DNA of 64,000 nucleotides, taken from contig OZ038378.1 in the NCBI GenBank assembly GCA_964036045.1, forward strand, positions 55,177,995 to 55,241,994, read 5' to 3'. Below, piece after piece: positions 51,377 to 60,273 of this stretch. Made by a program: the position numbers and the translations under genes. Under the pieces are notes generated by a model. The model did no database searches. It was not told the origin of the DNA and worked only from the letters and a program-made list of their open reading frames with translations. The DNA comes from Eutreptiella sp. 'Long Island Sound 2002'. Lineage: Eukaryota; Euglenozoa; Euglenophyceae; Eutreptiales; Eutreptiaceae. Within the stretch, counting starts at the first letter, position 1. Every line of letters starts with the position of its first letter.

Positions 51377-52138
51377 TTGCGGGCTCATTCCCATACGTCC
51401 ACACACATGCACAGGACCCTGAACACCAGGAGCACGCCACGTAGCACCTCTGCCCACCTCTGCACGCCTCCGCTCACTTTCATGCGCTTCTGCAGCTCTG
51501 CACACGTCCACACAAAGCTCTGCAAGTCCACACAGGTCTACACTTTGCAGACGCTTCCATACACCCCATTCACCCCTGCACACCTCCACAACTCCACGCC
51601 ATCACTGCATCTTCACACACATACATCATCATCACAAGTCATCTGCATTCTGTCTCACACCACCAACATGCCTCCGTACATGGCCCATTTCCGCCTTTAC
51701 CCCTCCCCCCTCCACCTACACCCGCCCCGCAACACCCCTCTACACCTTTCCACACCTCTCCACACCCTTCCACACCTCTCCACACCCTTCCACACCCCTA
51801 CACACCTGTCTGCACCCCTCCACACCCTCCACACCCCTTCGATCCACTCCACACCCTGCCACATCTGTCAACGCCACTCCACACCTCTCCACGCACCTCC
51901 ACATCTCTCCACACCTCTCCATACCATTCCACAGCACACCACACCCCTCCGATCCACTCCACACCCTGCCACACCTTTCAACACCTCTCTACACCCCTCC
52001 ATACACCTCCACTCCACATCACAGGGACAAGAAATCACCTCAAAGAGAAGTTGTTGGATCAAGCGCAGGCGCAGACACCATACACCCCCCTACATACATA
52101 CACACACCCCTACATACCCTACACACCCCAAGGCATGA
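51377..52138. repeat. C-rich CCACACCT-type low-complexity tract
   Basis: About 760 bases are dominated on the plus strand by C, A and T in degenerate units such as CTCCACACC and CTTCCACACC. A longer unit starting GATCCACTCCACACCCTGCC occurs at 51,841 and again at 51,951, 110 bp apart, with scattered differences. The open frame across it gives a His/Thr/Pro/Ser-rich peptide typical of translated low-complexity DNA and is not called as a gene. Confidence 0.7.
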
Positions 52139-52219
52139 TATTGGATATATAACCCCTTGTAAAATCATTATTTTGCGAGACAAAATGACTCCCCAACGAA
52201 TTTTGGGATTTTGAGCACT

Positions 52220-52267
52220 CCCCCCCCCCCCCGGTACATAGGTACCACTTTTGGGGGGGGGGGGGGG
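52220..52267. repeat. Poly-C / poly-G inverted repeat with GGTAC palindrome
   Basis: A run of 13 C (52,220-52,232) is followed by GGTACATAGGTACC, ACTTTT, and a run of about 15 G (52,253-52,267). The C and G runs can pair. Inside the loop GGTAC/GTACC pairs again. The structure is a strong hairpin on either strand and the G run can also form a quadruplex. No function is assigned. Confidence 0.8.
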
Positions 52268-52482
52268 TCAAAAGTTTGTGCTTAGTGGAATTTGAACACT
52301 GGTCTGCAAAACAGCTGAGGGATAAACCAACAAACAGCTGGCGAGTCGGTCCGGAAACCCGACCAAAATCCGCTCGGCTGCCGACTGTTTTTACACTCGA
52401 CTGCTGTCGGTCGCTACAGCAATGAGCCTCTTCTTCGTTTGCATATGTAGGCGGACACCAAAAAAATCCAGCTGGGTGTTTC

Positions 52483-52550
52483 TGCCTGCATGCCTGCCTG
52501 CCTCATTGACTGTCTGCCTGCCTGACTGACTGATTGGCTGCCTGTCACCC
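52483..52550. repeat. TGCC/TGAC tetranucleotide microsatellite
   Basis: This is an imperfect run of TGCC, TGCA, TGAC and TGTC tetramers (for example TGCCTGCCTGCC and TGACTGACTGA). The preceding 52,268-52,482 and following 52,551-52,940 contain no open frame of note and no recognisable RNA gene. The latter is probably intron or intergenic sequence upstream of the EF-hand exon. Confidence 0.75.
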
Positions 52551-52994
52551 TAAGTGGCGGGCTCTAGTGTTCTAGCACTCTCTTCGAGGTGCCTTGCCGG
52601 AGGCAATAGAATGTTTTAGTGTGGGACAAATCCTGTCACGACATATTTAGTGCGGCTACACAATTTGTACCATCGATTGTAAGACTAATTTGTTCAAGCG
52701 GAGAGTTGTCTCTATCACAGTTTGTGGACCTGTCCTGGCACACTCCAGTAATGTCCAAATGCCGTAGAATCTGTTGGAGTGAAGCAAAGGCAACTCAAAA
52801 CAAGACTCCTGAACACCCCTTCAATTGTGAGAGCCAAGTTTGGTCCTTGTTCTTCATCAAAGAAAAAATGGCGCAACTGGTTCTCCCTTTTTTAACGATT
52901 GTGGCATAGTTTTTTCCGAGAAGATTTTGTCCCGACACCATTTGTCCATTACTAAGTAATACCCCTCCCTGTATTCACGCCTTTCACGCCGAAG

Positions 52995-53199
52995 GTGGAC
53001 CGGCTGTACCGTACTATTTTCGTGGAGCTTACGGAGAAGGAACTGGACGACATCTTCGGCGAGTGGGACCTGGATGGCAACGGTCTTGTCAGCTTCGAGG
53101 ACTTTGTGAAGTCGCAGCAGATCCGGCGTGCGGTGAAGGTCCGAGAGCTAGGCCGGCGCGGAGAGATGGAGCGGCGGTATACCACTGTGCTTCAGGGAG
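52995..53199 (+). CDS. EF-hand calcium-binding protein, internal exon (partial)
   Basis: The frame starting at GTG 52,995 encodes about 68 residues containing one clear EF-hand. Helix E is residues 14-24 (EKELDDIFGEW), the loop is residues 25-36 (DLDGNGLVSFED), and then comes a basic, charged helix. Loop positions 1, 3 and 5 are Asp, Asp and Asn, position 6 is Gly and position 8 is Val, as in functional loops. Position 12 is Asp rather than the usual Glu, which in known EF-hands lowers calcium preference relative to magnesium. There is no initiator Met. Upstream in frame a TAA stop lies before 52,960, and a TACTAAG branch-like motif (52,950-52,956), a pyrimidine-rich stretch and AG at 52,993-52,994 precede the exon. 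A GT donor follows at 53,200. So this looks like an internal exon of a larger sensor or EF-hand domain protein whose other exons I cannot assign with certainty. Confidence 0.72.
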
Positions 53200-53339
53200 G
53201 TGCGGTGTTTTGGGGGGGAAGGGGGGCCATAAATCTTTGGGTACATCTGTTGTCACAGCGAAACACCTATGGCAATGTCACTGGTCACTAAAGAGCTTTT
53301 TGTTCTGACTGTTGTTGCTTTGTGCATTGTGCTTTGCAG
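53200..53339 (+). other. Predicted 140-nt GT-AG intron
   Basis: It begins GTGCGG directly after the EF-hand exon (phase 1) and ends with TTTGCAG after a T-rich tract at about 53,300-53,337. Joining the flanking bases G and CG gives an Ala codon and keeps the frame open, continuing with the residues YRLAFNIC. The length and borders are typical, but no transcript supports it. Confidence 0.5.
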
Positions 53340-53418
53340 CGTACAGGTTAGCATTCAACATCTGCATCCCACAGCGGGGGGGGGGGGGGGCAGACGGTGG
53401 CCACTGGCAGACACTGTT
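53340..53418 (+). CDS. Possible next exon of the EF-hand gene
   Basis: In the phase set by the upstream exon the sequence reads A-YRLAFNIC, which resembles the entering helix of a second EF-hand. It then meets a 15-G run (53,376-53,390) translated as Gly repeats, with no calcium loop. TCA|GTGAGC near 53,419 is a good donor. The exon could instead end earlier, or the locus could be a decayed copy. Another strong acceptor (CTCTCCATAG, AG at 53,557-53,558) could start a further exon, but its peptide is not recognisable. Confidence 0.3.
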
Positions 53419-55085
53419 GTCAGTGAGCGCAAACACGTCCTGTGGGAGAGACCGAGGAGGAAAGCACTGGAATGGAAGTGGACGCGAGTGGTGACCTGGA
53501 GCAGTGGGACCAACCCACTGCTCTCAAAAATTCTGTTTCCCTCCCTCACTCTCCATAGAGATCAATGACCTCGATCAACGAAAAGCAGGCCGCATGGCAC
53601 TGGACATCGGCTGTGCTACATGGTACCCAACCAGCCGTCATGGACCAATCACCTGAGCAGCCCCGGCGTTCCGATGTTGTTTGGCGGTGTGTCTGAAAGT
53701 TGAAACCGGCAGTAAAGTGTGTTTATGATGGCTGGGCCATCAACCTTCGTCGCCGGGGGGGGGGGGGGGATGCAGAGGGTTGTTCTGGATGCGGAGAGCT
53801 GGGGTCTTCCCTGCCTGAGTGAAGACAATTTGCAGGATGCCAGACACAAGAAACAGTGTGTACAAGGATGCATTAGAACGGCTGACAATCATCAGAGGAG
53901 GGGAGGGGGTAGCCCCCCGGGACCCAGATTTTGTAGTCAGGAAAACTGCAATTTACAGAAGGAAAACTTGATGGTTGTTCTTGGTCCACAAATTTTGGGT
54001 TCCAGACCCCCCCCTCACCTCCACGCCCTCTCAGACCTTGGGGCCGGTGACCTTGTCGTGGTGTGGGGGCCCGGTGGACAACAGGACACCACGAACAGAC
54101 CGGTAAAGGGGGGTCCCGGAGAGGACCGAGACGTTCCATGGGGACCCACCCCCCATTGACCTCGCTTCTCAATGACACGTTACCAGTTCCCCACCCCCCT
54201 TGTGTCCGCACTGGGTCTCAGAGTGGGGAGCAACGGGGGAGTGGGTGGGTGTCTCCCCGGGCTGGTTTCTGTCTGCCATTTCTCCCGCGTTGGCTGGTAA
54301 GCAATCCACTTTCAACCTCTTACTCGTCATCTGACGATGTGTATCCCGCAAGATGGAGATATTTTGCTTGGTACCTTTTACTAGTTGACCCACCATGTCG
54401 AACACGAACAATGCTACAATCTCACTTTTGACTATCACTTGCTGAACAACAGGCATTCATAGTCATTCATATCTTTCAGTCACCTATTTGCACGCCTCGT
54501 TCAATCTTCATGGAGTAAACCAATGTACGTGAAATCACCAAGAATAGTAAACTTCAACCGGTTATGATGAGTACAACTCAACAACACTGTGTCACCTGTT
54601 ATCCCAATGATCCCCTGTCTACTTCATGAACTACTCGTTTCAATTACTTGAAACTTTCCGTTTCAGGTCAATGACTTCTTTCCTGCCTTCGGAACATCCT
54701 CACTCATTTGTGTCTCGTTGTCATCGTTGCTTTTGCGTGTTCCTTGTCAACTTCATACGTCTCTATCAGAACCATTCCCCACCCATGCCTTCTCTCATGG
54801 GGTGCTGGCCCCGGCATGTGCCAACCTCCAGACCACGCAGGTGCCGAAACATATATGATCTCCTGTAGCTAATCTTATCATTTGGGTCAATACATCCCAC
54901 AGTCCTACATGCTCGAATCACAATCATCAACTCCAAGACTAGGCATCTAATAAACCTGGAGGACGTAATTTTTACACTCTTTCCGCGCGGAGCACCCTAT
55001 GGTAAGTGTGATTCTCGCCCCTCTTCTTCTACCCTGTGCCCTTTTCGTTACTCTCCTTCCCTCCGACAGCCCATAGATTTGCACC
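53419..55085. other. Intergenic or intronic stretch, no gene recognised
   Basis: This region contains a 14-G run at 53,756-53,769, a C-rich tract near 54,008, the inverted-repeat segment at 54,057-54,127, and AT-richer sequence from 54,300 to 55,000. The ORFs present are short, lack recognisable domains and change frame often. ORF 53,719-54,159 (about 146 codons) is mostly Gly/Pro-rich readings of G runs and is not supported as a gene. A pyrimidine-rich stretch ending in CAG at about 55,070 could be an acceptor for the next ORF. Confidence 0.5.
54057..54127. other. GC-rich segment with two perfect stem-loops
   Basis: CGTGGTGT (54,057-54,064) pairs perfectly with ACACCACG (54,086-54,093), leaving a 21-base loop. 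GGTCC (54,112-54,116) pairs with GGACC (54,123-54,127) around a 6-base loop. Their close spacing suggests a structured RNA or the 5' part of a transposable element. The family is not identified. Confidence 0.45.
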
Positions 55086-55610
55086 ATGGGGAAGCGCAGT
55101 GGCGCCGGGCACTACAATCAAATCCGCCCTCGCTGGAGGCGATCCAAGTATAAGAAATCCTGTGCCTGGAAGCTGCAGCACGCGCACTATGTACACCTAC
55201 GACTAGATGCATGTGTCCTCGAAATAGAACTCAGGCCTCCTGTGCCGATCAGCAATGCCCCTGCTGCGTTTGAGCGTTTTAGAGGCTGGCTTATCCACAT
55301 TGCGTGTCCGACGTGGCCGAACATGCGCCTTGAATTGCACTCTTCCAAAGCAGCCGGCACTCACCAGCCATGGAGACTATGGTTTGATCAATCATACTGC
55401 TGGGGACTCGTGTTTGGATTCACATCTCATCAAGGGAACCAACGATTCCATTTCCAAGGGGCAACACATCTATTGAGGCTGCCGAGAAACGTGCTGTTCC
55501 CAGTCCCCGATTACAGCGACCTTGTTGCCGCCACTCAATGGACATCGCATGATGAGGAGGATCCTCCTGATGACGACCCGCCGTTGCTGCTTTATGTGAA
55601 CTGCTCCTGA
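55086..55610 (+). CDS. Hypothetical protein, 174 residues, unrecognised
   Basis: The ATG at 55,086 sits in CACCATGG, a good eukaryotic initiation context, and the frame runs to TGA at 55,608-55,610. The product has a basic N-terminus (residues 1-30, with RRSKYKK), several aromatic and Trp residues in the middle (including FERFRGWLIH and WRLWFDQSYCWG), and an acidic tail (DEEDPPDDDPP, about residues 156-166). I see no signal peptide, transmembrane helix or zinc motif. It lies about 1.9 kb upstream of the LINE endonuclease remnant on the same strand, so it could be a first ORF of a retroelement. It lacks the CCHC knuckles or coiled coil usual for ORF1, and it could be an independent gene or exon. 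Confidence 0.4.
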   Translation: MGKRSGAGHYNQIRPRWRRSKYKKSCAWKLQHAHYVHLRLDACVLEIELRPPVPISNAPAAFERFRGWLIHIACPTWPNMRLELHSSKAAGTHQPWRLWFDQSYCWGLVFGFTSHQGNQRFHFQGATHLLRLPRNVLFPVPDYSDLVAATQWTSHDEEDPPDDDPPLLLYVNCS

Positions 55611-56642
55611 GTTGGGATGCGGCATGAACTCTCTTTGTGCTTTCGGGTGGAAGCACAACTTGGTAATCATATACTCGATCTGCGGTGCTTGTCAATGTAG
55701 TCTGCTGCGAAATCCACCAACCCGTTTGCCTTCACCCGTCGTCAGAACCTTTGGATCTTGCTCACGCACTTCATACTACTGTGAGCTGTGCTTTAAATTG
55801 TACCACTTTGTCTCATGCACTGCACCCCCCCGGGAAACCCAACTCTCTTGTGCACTCCTGCCAGCCCCCCACCTCCATAGATGGTTGCCTACTGTGCAAG
55901 AGTATGCCCGTACACACACGTGCCCTGTATATTCACACACACTATCCAACTCTTTCCACGCCACTCCTTACACACACGGTGCATTTGTGCCCACTTGCCC
56001 GGTGGTGACCTACACTCTCACTGGCAGCACGCGATGTGTGCCCAACAGGGCAAAGGTCGGTATCTTTCGACACGAGCTACCCCCATGATTTGACCTCATG
56101 TCAATCCACGTTGCTGTAACGCTGTCTCACACTCGATCCACTGACTACTAGCCCTGCACCATGCACGCTCCCCTGGCAGCAATGCTATGACTCTCTCGGC
56201 TGACAGATACCTCATGTCCAGGCCAAGATATAAACACAAGCATAACCCCCATCTGTACTTTAGTCGGACGAACTCCTCTTATAGATTGCCAGTCTCCTCT
56301 TTCGAAGCAATGTACATTACCCATCCCCATGTTCGCTGTCTGTGAACCTCCCTGCCGATCCCCCCGTTGTGCGTGCCGAAATGTACATTAATTTTGTCAC
56401 TCTCGGATCCACTTGAACACATTCTTACACCATTCCACTCATTCACGCTACTCATCAATGCAGCCCATTTTCGTTACCCCTCGCGGTTTCTTTTCACCTT
56501 TGAAGCCTACGACACTTCTTTGTTGCGAAGCATGAGACTGGCCGCTCTGACGCCTGATCCCCTCGCAATTACACTCCTAAAATGGTGGGATGACCAATTC
56601 ACTCCCGACGCCCTCGCACAAGCTACAATAGCCTTGGGTTAG
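55611..56642. other. Stretch without a recognisable gene
   Basis: Several overlapping ORFs of 60-160 codons occur in all frames with Cys/His/Pro-rich low-complexity products (CACACA-type and CTCCC-type DNA), and none shows a known motif. The frame entering from 56,367 runs into the RNase H-like remnant after a TAG at 56,640-56,642, so its end (about 56,500-56,640, residues such as LLKWWDDQFTPDAL) may belong to that retroelement. Confidence 0.4.
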
Positions 56643-57062
56643 TTGTGGGACAATGAAGCTGCGGGAATCTGTGATGCTCTTCGCTGGGGTGTCCTACGGG
56701 GCCACCTACACTCTATTTCATCTGTGGGTGCAGTCCTCAGTCGGGGACAATGCTGTGTCCCTGGAGCAGGCTGCAGGTATGCGTGCGTCTTTGGGCCTTC
56801 ACCGCCACAACAGGCATCTGCGCAGGCTTTTTTATCTTTCCCTCAGAGCCCCCCCCCTTCCACCTTCCTTGAATGGGTCCCTGGTGATTTAAATCCCGAA
56901 GATTGTTTTAGCAGGATCGGCGGTGATTTGGAGGCAGCTACGCTAAGGCTGCAGTGTCAGCGTGGAACCGTTTCCAAGCTCTGCCTACGTTCCCTAACCT
57001 TCCCTGCCCTGTTTAGACCCTGTCTTTCCCCAAGGGACGCCTGGGTGCGTCGTGCAACCTGA
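56643..57062 (+). pseudogene. Retroelement RNase H-like remnant, frameshifted
   Basis: Three pieces in alternating frames resemble an RNase H domain of a pol polyprotein. Frame of 56,643: NEAAGICDALRWG (56,652-56,690), with a candidate catalytic Glu in an Ala/Leu-rich helix. Next frame: VGDNAVSLEQAAG (about 56,740-56,778), the usual DN-A motif, followed by LHRHNRHLRRLFYLSL. Back in the first frame: LEWVPGDLNPEDCFSR (about 56,870-56,917), matching the widespread W-P-x3-N-P-x-D-x2-SR signature that supplies the last Asp. The second frame change falls at a 9-C run (56,849-56,857), where an indel is easy. This motif set is usual in DIRS-like and related elements, and it is distinct from the LINE RNase H at 60.3-60.7 kb. 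The domain is probably inactive. Confidence 0.55.
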
Positions 57063-57081
57063 GTTCTTGCCTTGTTGGTGC

Positions 57082-57097
57082 GGGGGGGGGGGGGGGG
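57082..57097. repeat. 16-base poly-G tract
   Basis: A pure G run follows the end of the RNase H-like remnant. It is one of several G or C runs of 12 bases or more in the right flank and a likely site of length error or polymorphism. Confidence 0.85.
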
Positions 57098-57119
57098 TGA
57101 TGTTTTGGGAGTAAAGCTG

Positions 57120-57396
57120 CGCGCCGAATGAATCATATGGCTTCCGATTTTACTTTGCTTGTGCAACCGCTGTTCGGTTTAGCTAACAAGAGTTGCACTC
57201 CCTGTTTGCTTTGCCTTTTGATTGTTGTTACTCCAGAATTTATTATCAAAATCACAGGGCCCGCCACCCTGCCCGCGGAAGGGGTAGGCACCACCTGCCC
57301 ACCCGCTCGTGGTCGGTCCCCCTGCTGTGTCTATGAAGGTACTCATTTCCTTGTGTGATTTCTTGACGCACCGCGCCGAATGAATCATATGGCTTC
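57120..57396. repeat. 25-bp perfect direct repeat flanking 227 bp
   Basis: A 25-base word beginning CGCGCCGAATGAATCATATG occurs at 57,120-57,144 and again at 57,372-57,396 without mismatch. The 227 bases between contain no recognisable domain, only GC-rich sequence with CCCGCGGAAGGGG. The arrangement could be a long target-site duplication around a short insertion, or the ends of a small tandem duplication. It lies just upstream of the LINE endonuclease remnant, where the endonuclease N-terminus should be. Confidence 0.8.
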
Positions 57397-57473
57397 AAAT
57401 CTGCACCACTAGCGCCACATTCCGGTTCCATCGTCTCTATGAACCCTTTTTCTCTGTTTGTGTTCGAAAGTGT

Positions 57474-58199
57474 GTGGGTGTCGTTGTTCTCATTCGCAGG
57501 GTGGCTAGTTTTTCCTGCGTAAAATCAGAAGTCCGGTCAGATTGTCACGGTGTAGCGGTGTGGTTCTCCATGTATAATATGTCTTTCCTGGCAATAGGTT
57601 TGTATTTACATGCATTTGGACAATACTATGACCCTTTGCTTTCATTGGCCCAGGCCCTGATCATCTCATCCCCGGGTACATGATATGTTTTTTTGGGGGA
57701 TCTCAATCGCAATGCCGGCTGGGTTACAGGCTTCCCCGGGGCGCCGCCGAACATATCCGAGCTATTTGACCAATTTGTCTTTGACACATCACTCACACGG
57801 GCTGAATTCATCAGCATATCCCCCACATGGGTTGGCTCCCAGGGGTGGAGCTATGTGCTTGATTATATTTTGTTGCGTGTCCCCGTTTTCCCTCCCCCGG
57901 CTTTCATACACCCCTCTTCTCCCTTCCCCTCTGATCATTTCCCCGCCTCCCTCTCCCTACCGTTGCGTATCAGTAAGCAAGAACCTGAGTTATGGGAAAC
58001 CAAGCGGTGCTACCATCTTCCTGAGAAAATACCCCCGGCAATGCGTCACCGTTTCAACATGTGCTTTGCTCAGCATATGTCACTTGACTGGGAGCTCCAC
58101 ACAGCCTCAAAAATTTTTCATTTCATTCAACAAAGCATACTGCAAGCATCGGAAACCGTTTTTGGACCCCCGGAAGCATCAGCTCCACACCCAGTGTAG
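57474..58199 (+). pseudogene. LINE APE-type endonuclease, N-terminally truncated, one stop
   Basis: One frame runs from 57,474 to 58,199, broken only by TGA at 57,681-57,683. The stop sits four codons before GDLN (57,696-57,707), the equivalent of the GDFN metal-binding motif. LDYILL follows at 57,858-57,875 and SDHFP at 57,930-57,944, the usual DY and catalytic Asp-His pair. Upstream residues GVVVLIRR and GVAVWF correspond to the central beta strands. The first part of the domain (the N and E metal ligands) is not found. It would lie where the 25-bp direct repeats now are. The role in an intact element is nicking the target DNA to prime reverse transcription. This copy should not make an active enzyme unless TGA is read through. 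Confidence 0.78.
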
Positions 58200-58736
58200 T
58201 CATCACGCAACAACGTGCTGTGAGCAAGTTTCTTCGAAAGACCCCACGCTAGTGGGCTACACTTCGCCATGTTGTTAGGTTCTGGCAATTGCCCGAACAA
58301 ATATAGTCCGCTTGGCGAGTCATTGGCTTGGAACGACAGTTGGGTGTAGTCCCTCTTCGACAAGCATCAGAGCCACCTTCTAGGTCATCCTACCGGGTAA
58401 TCTACCGCAAACCATATTCACAAGCTTTGGACCCCAAGTATGTCATTTCGGTATCCATTCCCCCCCAAATAACATGTGGGCATTGTTCTAGACCAGCTGC
58501 GTCAATGTCATTTACGACCCCTCACCCATTTGACACCAGCACAAGTGCTTCGCAGCATGGGGTGGAAACCACGTGCCGCGCCTTTCCACATCCCGCTAGT
58601 GTCCCTTTCTGCCCTACGTGTGGCTCTATCGGACACATCCCGGACATCTCCGTACCGTGATCCTATTGAATACCCCATGGTCTCTCTTCTTAACGATGAA
58701 CATTTGTCCATCTGAGCAAATTTTTATAATCGTCTT
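58200..58736 (+). other. LINE linker between endonuclease and RT
   Basis: About 540 bases connect the two domains, as is usual in LINE ORF2. The open pieces are in two frames: 58,328-58,660 and 58,476-58,715. The second ends with SLLNDEHLSI just before a TGA, immediately ahead of the RT start and in the same frame. It contains ALRVALSDTSRTSPYRDPIEYPM but no motif I can name. Confidence 0.45.
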
Positions 58737-60273
58737 TTGTCCGCCTGTAAAGTGGGCACTCTCCACTTCGGAGACTTCACCCTCCTCCCGAAAAAAAGCC
58801 CACATGGGGTGGTTGCAAATGGGCGCCCGCTGTCAAACCTTTCGGTCATTTGGAAAGAAAGCCCTGCAAAATTGGCTAACAGATCACAACCGCATCTCCT
58901 GTACGCGAATGGCCATGCAACGCTCCACCACTGTTGCCGATCTGCTCCGTATACTTTTCAATTGGACACAACACCGATGGTGCAGTGGGCTTTGGGCATC
59001 TCTCCTTCTGGACGATGTTGTCCATGCGTTTGGTTCAGTGAGTCAGGACACCGTGCGCTCCTCTCTCCTCTCCGCGGGTGTGCACCCCTCCCTCACTGAC
59101 CTCATTCTGTACACTGTTCAGCATGTGACCTTGCACATGGGGGGGCACCAAGGAGTTCGCCTCTTTCGGGCCATGGACAAGGCAGGCATGGGCCAAGGCG
59201 ACCTCATATTCGCTCTCCTCTACTGTTTACTGAACGAAATCAGAGTACAGCTAGTCCTACAATTCGCCGGCCTTGCCGATACCCCGGGTGGTCCTTTGCG
59301 AAATTTAGGTAGGATTGCCGACTCCTCGTTGATAGGTACGTCGCACAGCGACATTCAGCGTGTTGCCTCCCGTCTGCCCATTGCCGGCAACCTCACGAAT
59401 CTCTTTTCGGATGCCACAAAAACCATGAGGTTTGGCACCGCCTTACAGGGCAAGCGAGTCACCTTTGGCCGTCAACCCATCCACTTCTCCGGCATGCCAC
59501 TGTGTATACCGGAAGAAGGAGATTACATTTGGCTCCTAGGCAGACACGCCCTGCCTCATGTCTTCCATCGACAGGACCTCCGGAAACTCATGGCATCCTA
59601 TTGTCGAGCCGTTGCGCCTGTGTCTATGAGCACCTTGCCCGCCCATTATCCGATTCACATGTATAACGCCCTTTGCTGGCGGCATCCACAGGTGGAGCTC
59701 TGCGATATGCCCGCCCCTGCCCCGTGCAATGCGTTTGGCCAACTTACCAGCAGCCTCCCTTTTGCGAAACTTTTGGAACATCAGTGCGGATCTTCCCCCG
59801 AGCTCTTTCTACAACCAGTTACGTCAGGTTGGACTGGTCTATGCAGCGCTTTGCCCACTATAGTGTTATCCTTCATGTCCACGTATCAACACCAATTGAA
59901 CCACCGCAACTCGCGTGTCAAGGCATCCACCCGGCACGGGCTTCTTTGGGCCCTCACCCGATTCCACTGGGACATGCCCTGTCTACAACAAGGAATTCTA
60001 CATGTTTGTCCGGCTCACAGCGACGACCATTCCTTGTTCGTTATATGGTGCCACCGCCTGTTTGTTGATGTGCATGTTCCGCCTCATTGGTTACACATGC
60101 CTCTCCTCCAATGCCCCCTCTATCAAGCTACCTTACAGTGGCAAGTGGAGGACGCCCATGTCTGGATGGCAATACCCTATCACTCTGAGGCCATGCCATC
60201 CAATCGGGATGGCCTTTCCGCTTTCGTCCCACCACCTTCCCGGTCCAATTCTCAGATGCCATCTCTACGCTAA
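58737..60273 (+). pseudogene. LINE reverse transcriptase, frameshifted, altered YADD box
   Basis: The first RT motifs lie in the frame of 58,737: FGDFTLLPKK and GRPLSNLSVIWK, matching the LINE motifs before the palm. The frame changes by one near 58,851-58,861, in an A-rich stretch (TGGAAAGAAAGCC). The rest continues to 60,273 with ALQNWL and RST (finger), LDDVVHAF at 59,008-59,031 (motif A), GMGQGD at 59,185-59,202 (motif B), IADSS at 59,314-59,328 (motif C), then KTMRFG and a G-MP-IP / LLGR segment typical of LINE motifs D and E. Motif C should read (F/Y)ADD; here the second catalytic Asp is Ser, so polymerase activity is not expected. The long C-terminal part to 60,273 is the connection region before RNase H. 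Confidence 0.8.

Noticed and set aside
51377-52138. 253-codon ORF rich in His, Thr, Pro and Ser
   Set aside because: It is a translation of CCACACCT-type low-complexity DNA, with no domain or biased codon use.
53719-54159. 146-codon ORF with Gly-rich start
   Set aside because: It runs through a 14-G tract and the stem-loop segment. No motif is present, and frames on the other strand are equally long.
55612-56093. Overlapping ORFs after the 174-residue gene
   Set aside because: Three frames are open at once over CACA-rich and CT-rich DNA, and none shows a domain or a start context.
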